This document shows positions 19,121 to 33,300 of a stretch of DNA of 64,000 nt, piece by piece. This stretch comes from Branchiostoma lanceolatum (Eukaryota > Chordata > Leptocardii > Amphioxiformes > Branchiostomatidae), in contig NC_089727.1 in NCBI RefSeq assembly GCF_035083965.1, forward strand, positions 2,237,501 through 2,301,500. The letters run 5' to 3'. The position numbers and the translations under genes were made by a program. Position 1 is the first letter of the stretch; each line of letters begins with the position of its first letter. Under the pieces are notes generated by a model. That model was not told the origin of the DNA, made no database searches, and worked only from the letters and a program-made list of their open reading frames with translations.

Positions 19121-19281
19121 GACAAGAAGATGTTTGACTTGAATTGACAAAAGTACACTATAGCTAAGTGCGTTTTGGCCGGCGCCAGCCCAGCGACGCA
19201 GAGAAATTTAGAGCACCATCATCCTGAGTATGTTTGCGTCAAAACCTGAGGGGTGAGGTCTGTCATCTATGATGCTTGTTG

Positions 19282-19630
19282 TAAAGCCCCCGTCACAAAT
19301 AAGAAATTCATCTCGGCCGATGTGTTGGCGAGCTTCAAATGTGCATTTTCGGCCGAAGTACGGCCGACGTCCTGTCGATTATGCGGGCTTCGGGCGATTT
19401 TTAGAAATCAAAGTTGATCCAAATATTGCCCTTTTACAAGGTTAGTCGATACTGACTTCGTCCATGTCCAAGAGATGGTACCATCTCGGGAGATTTTTAG
19501 TGTTCGACAGACGTCACTCGAGATTTTCATTGAATAATACGGTCGACGCTCGGGCGATTTTGAAATTGGGCGAGCTTCGGGGGATCTACAAATTCGGCCG
19601 ACGCTCGCATGAATTGTGACGCTGGCTTTA
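19282..19630. mobile_element. MITE-like element with TAAAGCC...GTCACAA ends
   Basis: Left TAAAGCCCCCGTCACAA and right (complement) TAAAGCCAGCGTCACAATTC. The interior is built of GC-rich near repeats (TCGGCCGA, CGGGCGATTTT, GACGCTCG). About 350 bp, non-coding. The ends resemble the element at 18891-19120, so the two may be related families. Confidence 0.65.
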
Positions 19631-20538
19631 AGAGCAGTTCTGCCGATTCTTTCCACGTTTTGGAACGTTACATCGGTAGCTTTCAGTCAGAGAAAAAACT
19701 GTCTCATTTGCATTAGAGATTTTCAAAGCAAATATCGACTATGGGAGTCTAACCTTTCAATTTTCGAGAAATGCAGAAAACCATAGAACACCATAGAAAC
19801 TATTTGCCGAGAATTCATTTGTATTTCATGAGCAAGTCCTTATTTAAGTACATGTACAACATCTCCTTCTTGTGATAAGCGGTAGTAAGAAAAAAAGGAC
19901 TTATTTAAGTTTTTATCCTGGTGCTACCTATTAACAAACAAGGCATCTTGAAGTAGATTGTTTTTCTTTCGACTGGCTAGATTTACATTTTCTTGATGCA
20001 ACATTGTTGAATATATACATACATACATACATCATTGTGAAGCTAGCTATTTTGCATAATGATAATATCAACACTCTCTATGGAAGACTTCATTTTGTGT
20101 CAGGCTCAGTTCAGTCTCTACAAGGCCACACCAATTCAATTTGCTTTTTCTCAGATTTGAACAAAAATATGCTTAACTGGATGATGATCTACAAGAAAAC
20201 TGAGAGAAAAGTCTGTCAAAGAGTCAATATAGTAAGATTCAAGTCTTTTGTTTGCATCATGTCCTCTTCCAGAATTTTTAGACTACAATGTCTGAGAACA
20301 AACAAAATAAACAGGTGTGCCCAAAGCTCAATTCTACATTGATGTGAGGTATTTTTTTTCAATATCATACATGTACAAAATAAAGCAAACATGCATCCTG
20401 AATTCAGGCACTTAAATGGAGAACAAGAGTCACCCTTGTCACTCACTAGTCTCATCGGAGTGCTGAGTACAGAAACACCTCTCTAGTTATGTTTCTCTTC
20501 ATCCTAGCATTTCAGATAGAAAGATCTGTACATTAATC
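19631..20538. other. Intergenic, nothing recognised
   Basis: A+T-rich sequence with a short ATAC tetranucleotide tract near 20015-20030. I see no supported gene. Part of it may be 3'UTR or downstream flank of TDRD3, but no polyadenylation site could be fixed. Confidence 0.4.
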
Positions 20539-20837
20539 TTAAAGGAGTCCTGAACTCCAGAAGGCGGTGTTATTTTCCACTAGATTATGTATCAATGAAT
20601 ACATAATCAGCCGACTTTTTACAGAATTTTGCTTATGGTGAATTACACAAGGTGTGTTTTTTAAAACAATATGATACTCACTAAACCCTTGCAGACCCTA
20701 CCCATGTATTCCCTATGTGTAAACATACATCTTTAATGGTGAGTTTTTTAGGCATAGATGAGGGTATTCATTTTTACTTCCTAAAATTATTATCTATTGG
20801 AAAATAACTCCCCCTCTGGACTTTAGGACTCCTTTAA
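20539..20837. mobile_element. TTAA-flanked MITE (AGGAGTCC ends)
   Basis: TTAA at 20539-20542 and 20834-20837 bound inverted ends AGGAGTCCTGAACTCCAGA and (complement) AGGAGTCCTAAAGTCCAGA. Homology continues through TTATTTTCCA, so terminal repeats are about 45 bp. About 290 bp, non-coding. TTAA may be target duplication or part of the repeat. Confidence 0.75.
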
Positions 20838-21347
20838 TTCTAGCTCTAGTCAGCTGCGCCATTTTGCGATATCACTCTTCTCCGTATAATATTCACGCTC
20901 ATCCCTAATTAGATACAAGGGAAATTTCTTCACTGCAATGTTTCGAGTCATTATAATTATATAGAGCTACATGTACAACATGTGAATCAACCTGACGCCC
21001 CAGGAGAAGTCCTTCCTCCTTGAGGTATCAGTGAAGAACATTGGCTCAGTCGGTCTCTAAGTTTGATTACAAAATGTTGCACCAAAACTATTCAATAGAA
21101 CTTCCTTGTGAAGCAAAGTTAAACTGTAATTTCCAACACAAAAATTGGACTCAAGCTAATTTTCTACGGTACAACTCCACTGCCTCTGTGACGTCATACA
21201 TGTATATGCGTCAGTGAAGTCGCAGAAGTGGAGTATTGTTCATTCCTTGACAAAGGGCGGAAAGTCGAACATGTGGCAAAGTCCAAGTTTTGTGTTGGAA
21301 ATTGCAGTTCTTGCTTTTTAAACGGGGAAGATAATTGTAGGACTCCC

Positions 21348-24300
21348 TCACTCAGGGCTTTGTTTCTTCTTTGCGGGTGGTTGGTAGATGGGAAGGGCGG
21401 GTCGGGTGGGTTTCTTGGGTTCCCGGGGTTCCCTGGGTCCCCTCCCGCGGGTCGGGGCAGACTGGGCGCGATCCGTGGGGGGTCTCCGCCGATCGCCGCC
21501 GCGATGGAACTCCAGGGTGGTGTTGATGTCCCCTTGGTATGGCTCGTACTTTTGGTCAGCACTCTGGACTGTACTCGTGGACACAGGATCTGGGGAGTCC
21601 GTCTAGGAGCAGGAGTAAGACAAAAGAGTCATCCAGAGATACAATGTACTGTAATTTACTTTATCTTCACAGTGACAAAATTTCATGGTGTAAGGAAAAT
21701 TGACATTTTTACTGAACTTTAAAGGCACCCAGAGCATTTTATGAGGCTTGAAAACTGGAAATATTCTAGTTGCTTTAATCTTTATGAAATTGACATTTAA
21801 TGCCAGTTAACCACATTTGCGTGCGGATTTCTTATCCAAAGTGATCAAAAGCAGCACAAAACTAAAGCTACATGGTGATCTTTTAGTTTCACGCGCCTAG
21901 TGTAAACAGATACCATAGCCCCGCACACCTCCATCAAAACGTAGAAATGCAAAAGTAAAACATAGAAAGGCAAATATTTGACGGACATGCAGTCACTCTC
22001 TCATTGGTCGAACCGCTAATTGTGATGGACAGTCAGGATCAGTCTATTAGGGCTTGGATTTTCTATCAGTTCTCACCACACAACGTATCTTTGCTCCTTT
22101 AATGTCGATATGTAATGGTATAGTGTTATTGAAACTTACTATGTGTTGGAATGACTAGAAATTTCACTTTTTATATTCAAGCTTCAAGCCTCATAAATTG
22201 CTCGGGATGCCTTTAACTTCACGATGGCGGCAAGTGATCTACGGAACGGTTGTGTGAAGGAATCATAAATGATGACAACAGGTTTGTCACAATGATGATA
22301 AGTTCACAGTATAGGGGTGACCACAAAAACAGTGAACATAAAGTTACAGTGAAAGAAAGAAGAATTACAGTAGTTGCTGTGCATGTGTTGTGTACTATCA
22401 ATAATTGTGTAAGCACAGCTGCAAGCCAGTCCTGATCTGTAAAATTTTCCTACATTAAAACAGAACTTAACTTGAACTTCTGAAAAGAAAAGTGAAGCTA
22501 GCTACATGTAGTTAGCATGCACATTTATGATGACTTTTAAAAATATCTTTTTATAACAACTTATCTTGCACACCTATGATGACCTCCAAAAGCCACAATC
22601 TTGTAGTTCTTTTGAAAATATCTTTTTATAACAACTCATAAACATCAATACTGTTTGAAGCTATTCAGCAAGTTCAAATCAACCACAGAGCAGGTGAATG
22701 AATGAACCTAATGAAATGTTTCTGAATCTGCTGCACTTTTACCTGTGACTCTTAGAAGCTTAGATAAAAAATCTCAAAACAGACCCTTTTCCACAATCTT
22801 CTAATCAACTAGACATTATTTTAAGAACAAATACATCTGATATACATTATACCAGGCACAAATATTACAGAATATATGTTGGGGAAGCACGGGGCCATTT
22901 GGGACACCGTCAGGTTAAGTCAGACTCAACTAATATGTGTATAACCTTCCCCCAGCCAAGGTATGCTCCATGCAGCAGATTTGTAATGGTTACAGCACAA
23001 TGCGGCACGGAGGGGGTTAAAATACCTAAGGGCCTGGAGCCTACAGGTCAGTGGCGTCTCTTTCCTTGCTACAGACATGTGGGAGGCAGGAACCATCGTG
23101 AATAGTTTCATCAGGTCGGTAAACAACTGGTTAACAAGGCTCTCTGTACAGTACAAATTTCTTCACCTGCCAACATTTCAGTACACTGTCTATCCTAGCT
23201 TCTAGCAGGCCTCGAAGATGGCTGGAACAATAGTAGAAATTGGCCAAATAGAGTGAATAGTATGCTAAGGGAGTCGGCTACGGAGAGAGGGTCCAATATG
23301 CCATCCTATAGGACCCCTTAGCATGCTATTCACTCCATTTGACCAATTTCTACTATTTTTCCAGCCATCCGCGGGGCCTGGTAGTTGTATATCCATTGTG
23401 ATAGACAGAAGAGAGGATAACAGATGCACATGCTGGATTAAGGAGGCTGTATGGGTAACTAAATCCACTTCAGTTATGAACAAGAATGAGGAGGGATACT
23501 TAGTTATGTTTGGGATCTTAATCTTCCCACTGCAGCGACACCTACATGTAGGACTGGTCAGTGTTGCCCGGACAGATGGTCCACCCAAATGTTAGCCTGG
23601 AGTCTAGCCTTCTTAGCTTTAGTCCACTACCCAAGCTCCGCTCCTAGCCTGGTGAGGAGCGGAGCTTGGGTAGCGGACTAAAGCTAAGAAGGTTGGACTC
23701 CAGGCTACCAAAATGTCAGCAGGTGTAAAACATTTGTGCACAATGAACTATGTTAACCATGCGGGAACCATTATAACCAGTAAGGGTTAGGATTCACAAA
23801 TAATGGCTTTTTATTCCAGTCTCATACAGGAGATTTACTAAAGAAAGCATCTGTGGAAAAAATATCTTCCTTACCTAGGTCCACAGCTATGCTATTTCAT
23901 GGTCGAGTGGAAGGTCATAACAGTAATATGGGAGGGATTATGACAGTCATTTCTCTACCATAAAGTACATTAATCTACATTTTTATTTTCATGTTGTATG
24001 TACCTGTGTGTATCATGAAGCTACATGTACAACCCTCCTTTATGTTGATGCAGAAAAAGTACATGTACCAAAATACAGTACCAAACTTGTTGGTTTATGG
24101 ACAATTGTTTCCATTCAACCAAACCATTAATTTTCAGCAATCAAGCTTACATTGAGGAATGCCTATGATTGATTTTATGTTTGCAGTTTCAAGTTGCTAT
24201 TTGCTTTCTTTGTGATTTTGAAACAAATTCATAAACATCTAAGTGAAGAGAGCATGACAGTGTTCTTCTTTCGTTTTGACTGAATGGTAAACAAAGATTT

Positions 24301-27300
24301 ACCCATCCTCCACCAGGTAGGGGTCTGATGTTGAAGACCTCCACCTCTTCGTAGTTGTCGTACTCTGTGAACAGCACCACCGCCGTGCGACCGTTGGGAG
24401 CCACATCTGTCACCATCGCGGGGTAGAACTGCACAGGGCAGAACACAAGGAAAAATGAGGAGGGAGGAAATTGTCCAACACTGTGTAAAAATGTCATAAT
24501 GAAAAAGAACAAAACTAGCTTGTAGACATAACAGCAATTAACAAGCCCAGTACTCCAGCACAGAAAAAAAGTGAAGGAAACAGCCAGCAATACAACTTTC
24601 AGACCACCGCTGCTGGTTGAGCTGCTAGTTCCAATTAGTTGCTAACTTGGAGACCCTGGTTCAAGTCAGGGTAAGGACATCTTGGCTGGGGCTTCACCGT
24701 CTTTTGGAAAGGACTTAAAATGGGTGTCCCATCTACATGTAAGAGGAGGTGCCTTGAGCACATTACAGGGGAAGGGCTAGTAACCCATCCCTGTACAAAT
24801 ATATCCTGCTACTGAAACAGCAAGGAAACCTGCTGCCCTATTTGCCACTTGGCACTTCAAGAGTCTAAACAAATTAAGAAATGTACCTTCCCATCCTCCC
24901 AGTATCTGGCCAGGCAGTGGTCGTTTCTTCTCCACTTCCTCTGGCTGACGTCCCCCGCGGGTCTGGGCTGGTTGGTCCGCTCCCCTCCCTGCCTCTGCCC
25001 GCCCCCTCTGTCCTCGTAGTTCCCCTGTCTGTTGTTCGTCCTCCTGCCGTCGTTTCGGTCCTGATGCGGCCTCGGATGACCCCTGTCTCCACGGTGATGA
25101 CCATCCCGCTGGTTTTCCTGGAAGTTCTCGTTCTGTCCCCGGAAGTTCTCGTTCTGTCCCCGGAAGTTCTCGTTCTGTCCCCGGAAGTCTGGTCTCCTGG
25201 AATTTCCATCCTGTTGCCTGTTTGGCTCGTTCCTCCTGTGGTCTCGATAAGAGTCATTTTGCCCACGGAACTCCTGATTCTCCATCTTCCCACCCCGCTG
25301 TTCCCTGATGTCACGACTTCCCGGCCTGTTGCCCTGCTCCCCACCCCCTCTCCTCGCGTCTCGGAAGTTGTCTTGCCGACCGTGAGGTCCGTTACTTCTC
25401 GCGTCGTCCCGTTGTCTACCGAAATCATCAAAGTTCTGCCTATTGTCCTGTCTGTTGTCCCCTTTCCTCCCCCTACCCATGTCCTCCTGGTACCCCCTGT
25501 TGTAGTTACCATCACCGCCATCTGTCCCCCGCCCCCTGCCCCAACCTCCTCGGTCGTGTCTGCCCCCCCTGCCCCGACCCCCTCGTCCCCCCCTGCTGCT
25601 GTCGTACGGTCTGGAGTCGTTGAAGTGCTGCCCCCCCTCCCTGTTCTGATGGTCGAACTGCTGTCTGCTGCCGGGCTGGCTCCTCTGGCCCTGAAAGGAG
25701 AAATAAGGGGGTATTTGTATTTGCGGGGTAGTGAGAAAGGTTGGCTTGTTTTGCATAATAGGTAAACCACCTTTACTGGCTTCTCTGGCCCTGGTGGGAG
25801 GGGGAACGTGTGGTGAGATATGTTTGTTTGTTTTGCATAATAGGTAAACCACCTTTAGGCATGATACACCAGTTTTGTGCAGTAGGTACAAGCTGCATAA
25901 AAGTGGACCTCTACTCTTTTCGATACATGTGGTGGGATCTTTAGGAATGAGCAACCCACCTCTTCTGTGACGCAACAATAGGCAGATAGAACAAGTGACT
26001 CAGTGAATAGTGGATCATGAGTTACAGGAAGTATACAACGCCCCCCGTCTCCATTAAGGGATGGCTGTTAAGGCCCTGGTGTAAACTTTCTGCAATTTAT
26101 GATCCACTGTTCATTGTGTTCTATCTGCATAACGTGACATCACACAAGTTGTGGCTTACTCATTCACTGACAAAGACTGGAGTTGAACAGTCTACCTTTT
26201 GTGTTGAAAATTACAGATCATATTTGCTTCAGAATGATTCCTACCAACTCGGATGAACTTTCAAACTGAGAACAGTTGGCCATCTGACCACTCACCCTGT
26301 AGTCGTTGTGGTTCCTCTGCCCATAGAACTGTGAGTCTCCGACCTGCGGCCAGCCCTGTCCGTCGTAGTGGTTCTCCCTGCCGTCCCTCCCACCCTGCGG
26401 CTTGTTGTACCTGGGGGGCTGGCTGGGCTGGGCACCGGGGCCGGCTTTCGAGTCTAGTTTCAAGTAAACATGAAAGGAAATACTGTAATTCTTATTTTGT
26501 TAATGGTAACTTAATTTTAGCTATTTTCACGATCACTAGTCTACCACTAAAATTTAAACATCGCAACTGTTTGATCACTAACATTTGTGACAATAATGTT
26601 TGTTCCCACAGTTAAAACCAAATGCAGTGAACTACTCACTTTTCCCCAAACAGCGAAAATTACCAACTGCAATATCAAATGGATTTACAGTATATTTGTT
26701 GAAATATTTATTAGGACTTCAATGATGCAGGCCAATTTGAGCTTGTCGTGAATAAACAAGAAAGCAACTTCCATGCAACATTAGAAATGCAATTCAAGTT
26801 CTTTGTTCTTTCCTATTGCTTCATTGATTATACACACATATATTCCTTTGTAAGGATTGGCACACAATACCAGCATTTACTGCTGTGCTTCACTTGAATT
26901 GTATTGTGGCAATCCAAATATAAAATATTCAACAACAAAAAACAACAAAAAGAAACTAGATGTTAACAACTCTTCAATTCTATGATTCAGTCTATGTATA
27001 AAACATTCTACATAAATTTTCTACCGACTCACCGTCTATTTTCAGGTTGTCGATCTTGGACTCCAGGATGAAGTCGAACAGCGTGGCGGGTCCGGATGGC
27101 CTGGTACCCCCATCCTCCTCCTCCTCCTCACCCCTGCCTCGCCTCCCTCTGCCTCTTCCTGGGGATGGATAAAGATGTATCTTCATTTAGCAAAAGTTAC
27201 AGAAAACATATTCCCTGGGCGAGGACAGTAAAATGTGCAAACATATTCCCTGGGCGAGGACAGTAAAATGTGCAGGTACAATGTGTGAAAGACTGTAACA

Positions 27301-30300
27301 CCGACCAGAGTTGTGCAATCAGCCATTTTAGAAAAGGAATCAAACTCTTGACTTTGTGGTCCAAAAGATGCATTGCTTAACCACTGACTAATGCACATGA
27401 CCATGACATATAATAATATTCTGAGTGACAGTTCTCACTTCTGCCCTGTCCTCCCTCTGTCCTGTGCCTGGCCTGCCATACCCCTATCCCTGTCCCTGTT
27501 CAGTCACCAGTATGACTAAGACAACATGACATTCTGGTGTGCTACACCCAAGGGCGGTTATACCAGCTATATAGATACAGACAAAGAAAAGTCTCACCTC
27601 TGCCCCTGTCGTCCCTCTGTCCCCTGTCGTCCCTCTGTCCCCTGTGTCCTGTGCCTGGCCTGCCATATCCCTGCCCCTGCCTATCATGTCCCTGCCCCTG
27701 TCCCTGCCTGGTGACCAGGGTGTTGATGGCCTCCTGCACATCTCCGCTGTTCTGCCTCAGGCTGGCGACGGAGTCCTGTCTGTTGAAGCCCATCTCCACC
27801 AGCTTCTGCACAGACTTCTCTTCAACCTGGGACGACTGGAAGAAACAGAGAAATTAAAGAAAGTTCACTTGACCCAGTTCAGCTCACAAAGAGATGTTCC
27901 ACTGGGTGTGACAGGACAGAGCTATGCAAACAGTATACGAAGGTTCACTGGAAATTATCCTACTTCGTTTTGACAAGCAAAATGTACAGTGCAAGAGCCA
28001 TGCCGCACTTATATTGTTACTGAAGGATGTTTGCTGGATATGTTCAATAACTTACCTAGTGGCACACCTTGAATAGAATTTTCTCCCAAATTCTTTAAAT
28101 TTTCTTCTAAATCTAAAAGTAAAACATTATTGTACTGTCTACTATAGAGAAATGAACAAAGCTTTTCTTGCAGTTCTTTCCAGGTAAAAAAAATGAACAT
28201 AGGGTCGCTCTTGCACATTCTGTCCTAGTTAAAAAAATCAACCACACAGGTCTGGTTTTCATAACAATCAAAGGTACCTTACTGTAAATGCATTTTAGTT
28301 TGTGTGGTTTTTATTTCACGCTAAGGCAAAAGGAGTGTTTGCTGTGGTTTTAAGTTCGCGGCAGCACTATACTATAGTCACATACTGCTACAGTATTGGA
28401 CAAAAATGCATAATACTACCGCAAACATTTCTGTATTTACAGTACCTCATTAGAGAGTTCCCTGTAGACTCCCTGAGCCCTGTTGTCCCCCCGCCTGTCC
28501 GGGGGCCCTCCCCACTTCCTCTCCGGGATGGCGGTGGGCGGCAGACTGCCCGTGCCTCCAAACGTCTTAGTCCCCTCCTTAGACTTGCTGACTTCTGCGA
28601 TGACTGCCTTCCTCTGCTCCGAGAACTCGTCAGCTTCTCCAGACTCCGTCTCCTTCTTGGGCAGACTTTTCTTGTTCCTTAAGTCTTTTGTGGCCACTGC
28701 ACCACTGGACACTCTCTGTGGCATCATAACAAAACAGTCATGATTCTTTTGAATCAAGTTCAGAGTGTCTTGTATGAGGACTAACCTTTCTGGAAAATTC
28801 AGGCTCAAACTTTTTAGGAATAGGTGCACCATGCACACCATTTTTTCTGACACTTACATACAAGTGTACAATTATAGTCTCTCTCTCTCAGCTTGGCTTC
28901 CTGTACGAAGATTCAAGGGTGTTGTCCATGTCTGGTGCAGCCTTGCTGGTGGCTGGCAAGGCCGATGAATACCTTAAATGTTACCCTACACAAATATCTA
29001 GGTACACAGGTGCACACCTCAAAGTTTGGATGCACAGAAGTGCATATGCACCCAATATTTCCAGCCCTAAAAGTCGATAGCCTTGTAAGGACTATGAACT
29101 CTTAGGAGGGATCAGGTGATAAACAGATAATCAGGAGTTAAGGTAACTCACTTGTCCAAACGGTACAAAAGTTGGGGCCCCTCCCTCCACCTTCACGTTG
29201 GCTCGAGAGTGATGCGCAAGTTTCTGTGGAAGAACACAGGTCAGGTCAGGTTTAAGGTTCAGGTAACTGGAGCAATGCTAATGGCCCCATACTCCGACCC
29301 TTGCTTGGGGGTCTTGAAAAAGACGCATAATGTCAAAACTGATTGAATACTGAGTCTCAGACTTGGTATTTTCTCGATGCGATTATTAAACATACTCTTG
29401 CCAGTACATAGAAATTCCCTTTCACAGACTTCACATTTGGGTAAAGGTAGCTTTCTGCTTATAATATACACTAGCAAACAATTCTCCAACCACTGATAGT
29501 GTGAGAAAAACATGTATAACCTGACAATAGAGATCAGATGTGCCCATTCTTTTGAAATACACACATTGTACAGGCATGGCAGATATCCTACTTTCAAGAA
29601 AAGGACATTACTCTTTAATTAGTTGTTAGTTTCTAAATAAATTAATGTGTAACCCTGTCACATAGATTATGAAGAATATAATTGTAATGTACAATGTCTA
29701 TACCAGAAGTAATATTCATGCAATAGTAAGTAATAAGACTCACTCTTTGAATGTCCCATCTGGAGAAGAGTTTCTCGACCTGCCCCCCCAGAACCTTAAT
29801 ATTGGACCCATCCAACATCAGGAACCCATTACTGATGGCAATGGAGCCGGTCAGCTTCACTTTGGTGCCAGGAGGGGTGGACAGGCTGTGGATTTTTTGA
29901 TTTAAAAAAAAAAGGAAAGTTAGCTATAGAGGATGTCACAAGTCATGGAAAGTTTCTTGAAAGAATCTAAAAAATCTGACACATATATATATATATATAT
30001 GGCTTTGGAGCACCATACATGTTTGTATGAGTCCAATTTCAGACATGAAATTTCATGCTTACATTTTTTACAAACAAAGGTAGTGAACATGACGACAAAG
30101 GTAAAGGATTCAAGCAAAAATACACAACAACGAAACGTTTCCAATGAACTTCAGAAACAGAACAAGACCGATGAAGATGACAGGTCCGTGTACTATTTCC
30201 AAAACAAGCAAAGAAGTACACAACAACAGAACATGCGAGGGATTTGGACCCAGAACCTTTGGATTCAAAGTTCAATCCCGAACCTTTTAGATTCTTAGTT

Positions 30301-33300
30301 GAACCCAGAAAGTCTAAATTCTTAGTCAAACCCAGAACCTTTGGATTCTGATTTCAATCCAGAACCTTTATATAGATTCTTAGTTGAACCCAGAACCTTT
30401 AGCTTTTGAAGCAACCCCAGAACCTTTGGATTACAAACCAGGGCTTGAAATTCATTTTTGGAAATAGGTGCACTGGTGCATCCAACCAAAAAATTCGGTG
30501 CACAGAAAATGATTTGGGTGCACCACAAAAAAAAAAGGTGAATTTCAGCAAAACACAAGTTTAATGCTTCTTCCTCTCCTAAGAAATTCAATCGGTAATT
30601 CTATCCAGATTTCAGATTTCAACCAAAGCAAGCAATACATAAAAAAGTATAACAAAAGGTTATATTGCTTTTTCTGATACTTCTATTTCAAGAGTATTCT
30701 GTATGCTAGTGTACAAGAGAATCGTTACCCTATAAAAAATAGTACAAAAATATCTAGGTGCAATCGTCTGGTGCACCCAGTCAAAAATTGGGTGCACAGC
30801 TCCAATTTTGGGTGCACGCAGGTGCACATGCACCCAGTATTTCGAGCCCTGCAAACCCAGAATCTTAAAATACAGAAGAAGTACACAACACTAGAACCTG
30901 CAAGGGATTTGAACCCACAACCTTTAGATTCAAATACCTTAACCACAACTTGCATACGGCCACACGACTCCCCCACACACCTGAGCTGCTGCACCTGTGC
31001 GACCTCCAGCCCGAGGCAGGTGGTGTGGCCGTCCGTCATCTGCACCTTCAGCATCCGCGGGGCGTGGCCGGACTCCTCGTTAGCCTTCGGCGCTGACACG
31101 TTCCGCACCTTCGTCACTTGCAGGACGCACGGACCAATCAGCTGTAAGAAAAGTTTGATGGGCATTATTACCATATTTAGTCTTCAACATTCCTGGAAGT
31201 GGCAAAAAATCATGATCTTGCCTTAGATTTAAATAAATATAAATAAACATATCTTGAAGGAAAACAAAACAAATGAATTGGAAAACACTATAGGGGTTTA
31301 AGACGTGGTTTAGGCCACTACTACTAACCCCGAACCAAAACCTCTGCCAGCCTAATATTGAATGGATGCTGGAGGGCTGGAGAGGAAAGAGAGGAATGGA
31401 CAACAGAAAAGAACAGTGCTGAAATTTGGAAAGATGGCCCTCAAATGGGAAGAAGCTAAACCTAAACAACTGCCAAATCCAAGTGATAGCAGAAGACCAA
31501 GACTTAAATTTAACTTAAAGTTTTAAAAAACATCTGTGATTGCATGATATTTCATCTAGAAACAGGAGGAGCTATTGTTATTACTGTGAAAGTGAATATT
31601 TTAGGTGATCAGAAAGCCAGAATCTTCCCGACCCCCCCTCGATAGCCAGGCAGTGGTCGGTACACACAGACCGCCGCTCAGGAGAACCCTGGGATAGCAG
31701 CCGCACGCAGCCAACCACAGCGCATGGAACACACCACCTGGCCAGAGGGGGGCTCTGCGAATGGATTGACTGCTACATCATGTCACCCTGAGAATACTGC
31801 GAACTTCTTTATTTTCAAAGGGACTTCAAATTTGCAGTAGAAGGAAAAGATCCTGGATGTTTTTGCATCTTGTTTCAAGTTTGTGGCTGAAACAACATTA
31901 ATTCTGTTGTACAGAAGCAATACATTGGAAATGCATATTTGTGAAAATAAGAACACCACAAACATTTCAAGATTGCAGTATGCTGTGATTAATCAATCCT
32001 TTTTTTCACTGGTTTACTGTGGTTTATTACTACACATTGACAAACAATGCACAGGCCAGGGCTGTTCAACTGGCTAGGGTTAATAAGACTATGATTAGTA
32101 AGAGCTACATGTAGCCTTAGATTTTAGAACTGATGATTTTGGGCGGATTAGATGATTAAGAAGGTTTCTTCAGAAAGAGGGAGAACTCACTTCACTGCTG
32201 CCTCCCCTGCTGATATCTTCAGGTAGAAACTTTTCTCCTATGGACCTAAGGTCCTCCTGGAATGGAAAACAACCTTAAGTTGACACATATTCATAAAATA
32301 AATACATGTAGATAAGTTCATACTGGGAAAAGCAAAGCTCTTTCTTTATACATCCTCCCTGCAGACTTAAGTCAGGTAAAAGTGCATAAGCATTAGGTTC
32401 TTTTACATGCAGAGGTTTGTTGTCTAAAGCTCCCCCCTATATTCCATGCAGCGTGGATAGTCCAGTGGTTAGTGACCCTGCCTCTCGATCTAGAGTTTGA
32501 GAGTTCAAATCCTGACAGTTGTCGCCCACATGGATGCCTGGTTAGAGCATGGGAGGACAGTGCCAGTTCCCCTCTTTAGAAAAAAAACTGTAGTATAATT
32601 TGGGTGATCAGAAAGCCAGAATCTTCCTGACCCCCCCTCAGTGGCCAGGTAGTGGTCAGCACACACGGACAGCCGTCCAGGAGAACCCTGATAGCAGCCG
32701 CATGCAGCCAACCACAGCGCATGGAACATGCCACCTGACCAGAGGGGGGGCTCTGCGAATGGATTGACTGTAACATCATGTCACCCTGAAAATACTGTAA
32801 ATTTCTACTAAAATATTGTAGAGATAATTTCTGTAAATCATTTTTGCGGGGACTTTAAGTGGTAGAAGGGAAAAGGAGGTTTTCGTAGTACTGTAAGTTT
32901 GTTGTCCACTGTTTGTTGTACTTGTCGAAAAGAGCTCACAGACTTTCCCAGGTACATGTACAATAGACCTATAAATACTGCGCACAGTGTATGTCTTCTC
33001 TGTCATGACCAGTGGAAGATTAGCACTATCACTATATCAAGATCACTTTCACACTCCCCCAGCTTTATCTCCCCATCCATCCGAAAGGACAAATGCAACC
33101 CCTCACGATCAATAAGTAACCTGATAATGTAGTACATGCAGACTCACATCCAGAGCCTTCCTGAGGATGCCATCTATAGTGGTGATGTTGTTCTCCTGCT
33201 TCAGGGCTGCAATCCCCTCCGCTGACAGGTGCCTGCAATACAAACACAAACCTTCTTCTTATACTTCAGGATTCAAATATCCTTTTATGAGTATGACACT

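Noticed and set aside
21228..21722. Open frame on + near the TDRD3 3' end
   Set aside because: Antisense of TDRD3 exon 13 extended into the MITE; no family resemblance.
24303..24320. TDRD3 exon 12 donor at CTACCTG/GTGGAGG
   Set aside because: It would leave phase 1 and shift the final exon out of the conserved LEFHRGGD frame; GATGG/GTAAATC keeps frame and adds the conserved Trp.
24881..25765. Long open frame on + (about 294 codons, Pro/Leu/Val-rich) opposite TDRD3 exon 11
   Set aside because: It is the antisense of an Arg/Gly/Asn-rich coding exon whose composition suppresses stops; the sense strand has clear family matches.
32449..32530. Functional tRNA gene
   Set aside because: A/B-box-like motifs are present, but there is no full cloverleaf, and the same head with the same tail recurs at 50430 and 62095, so it is a SINE.
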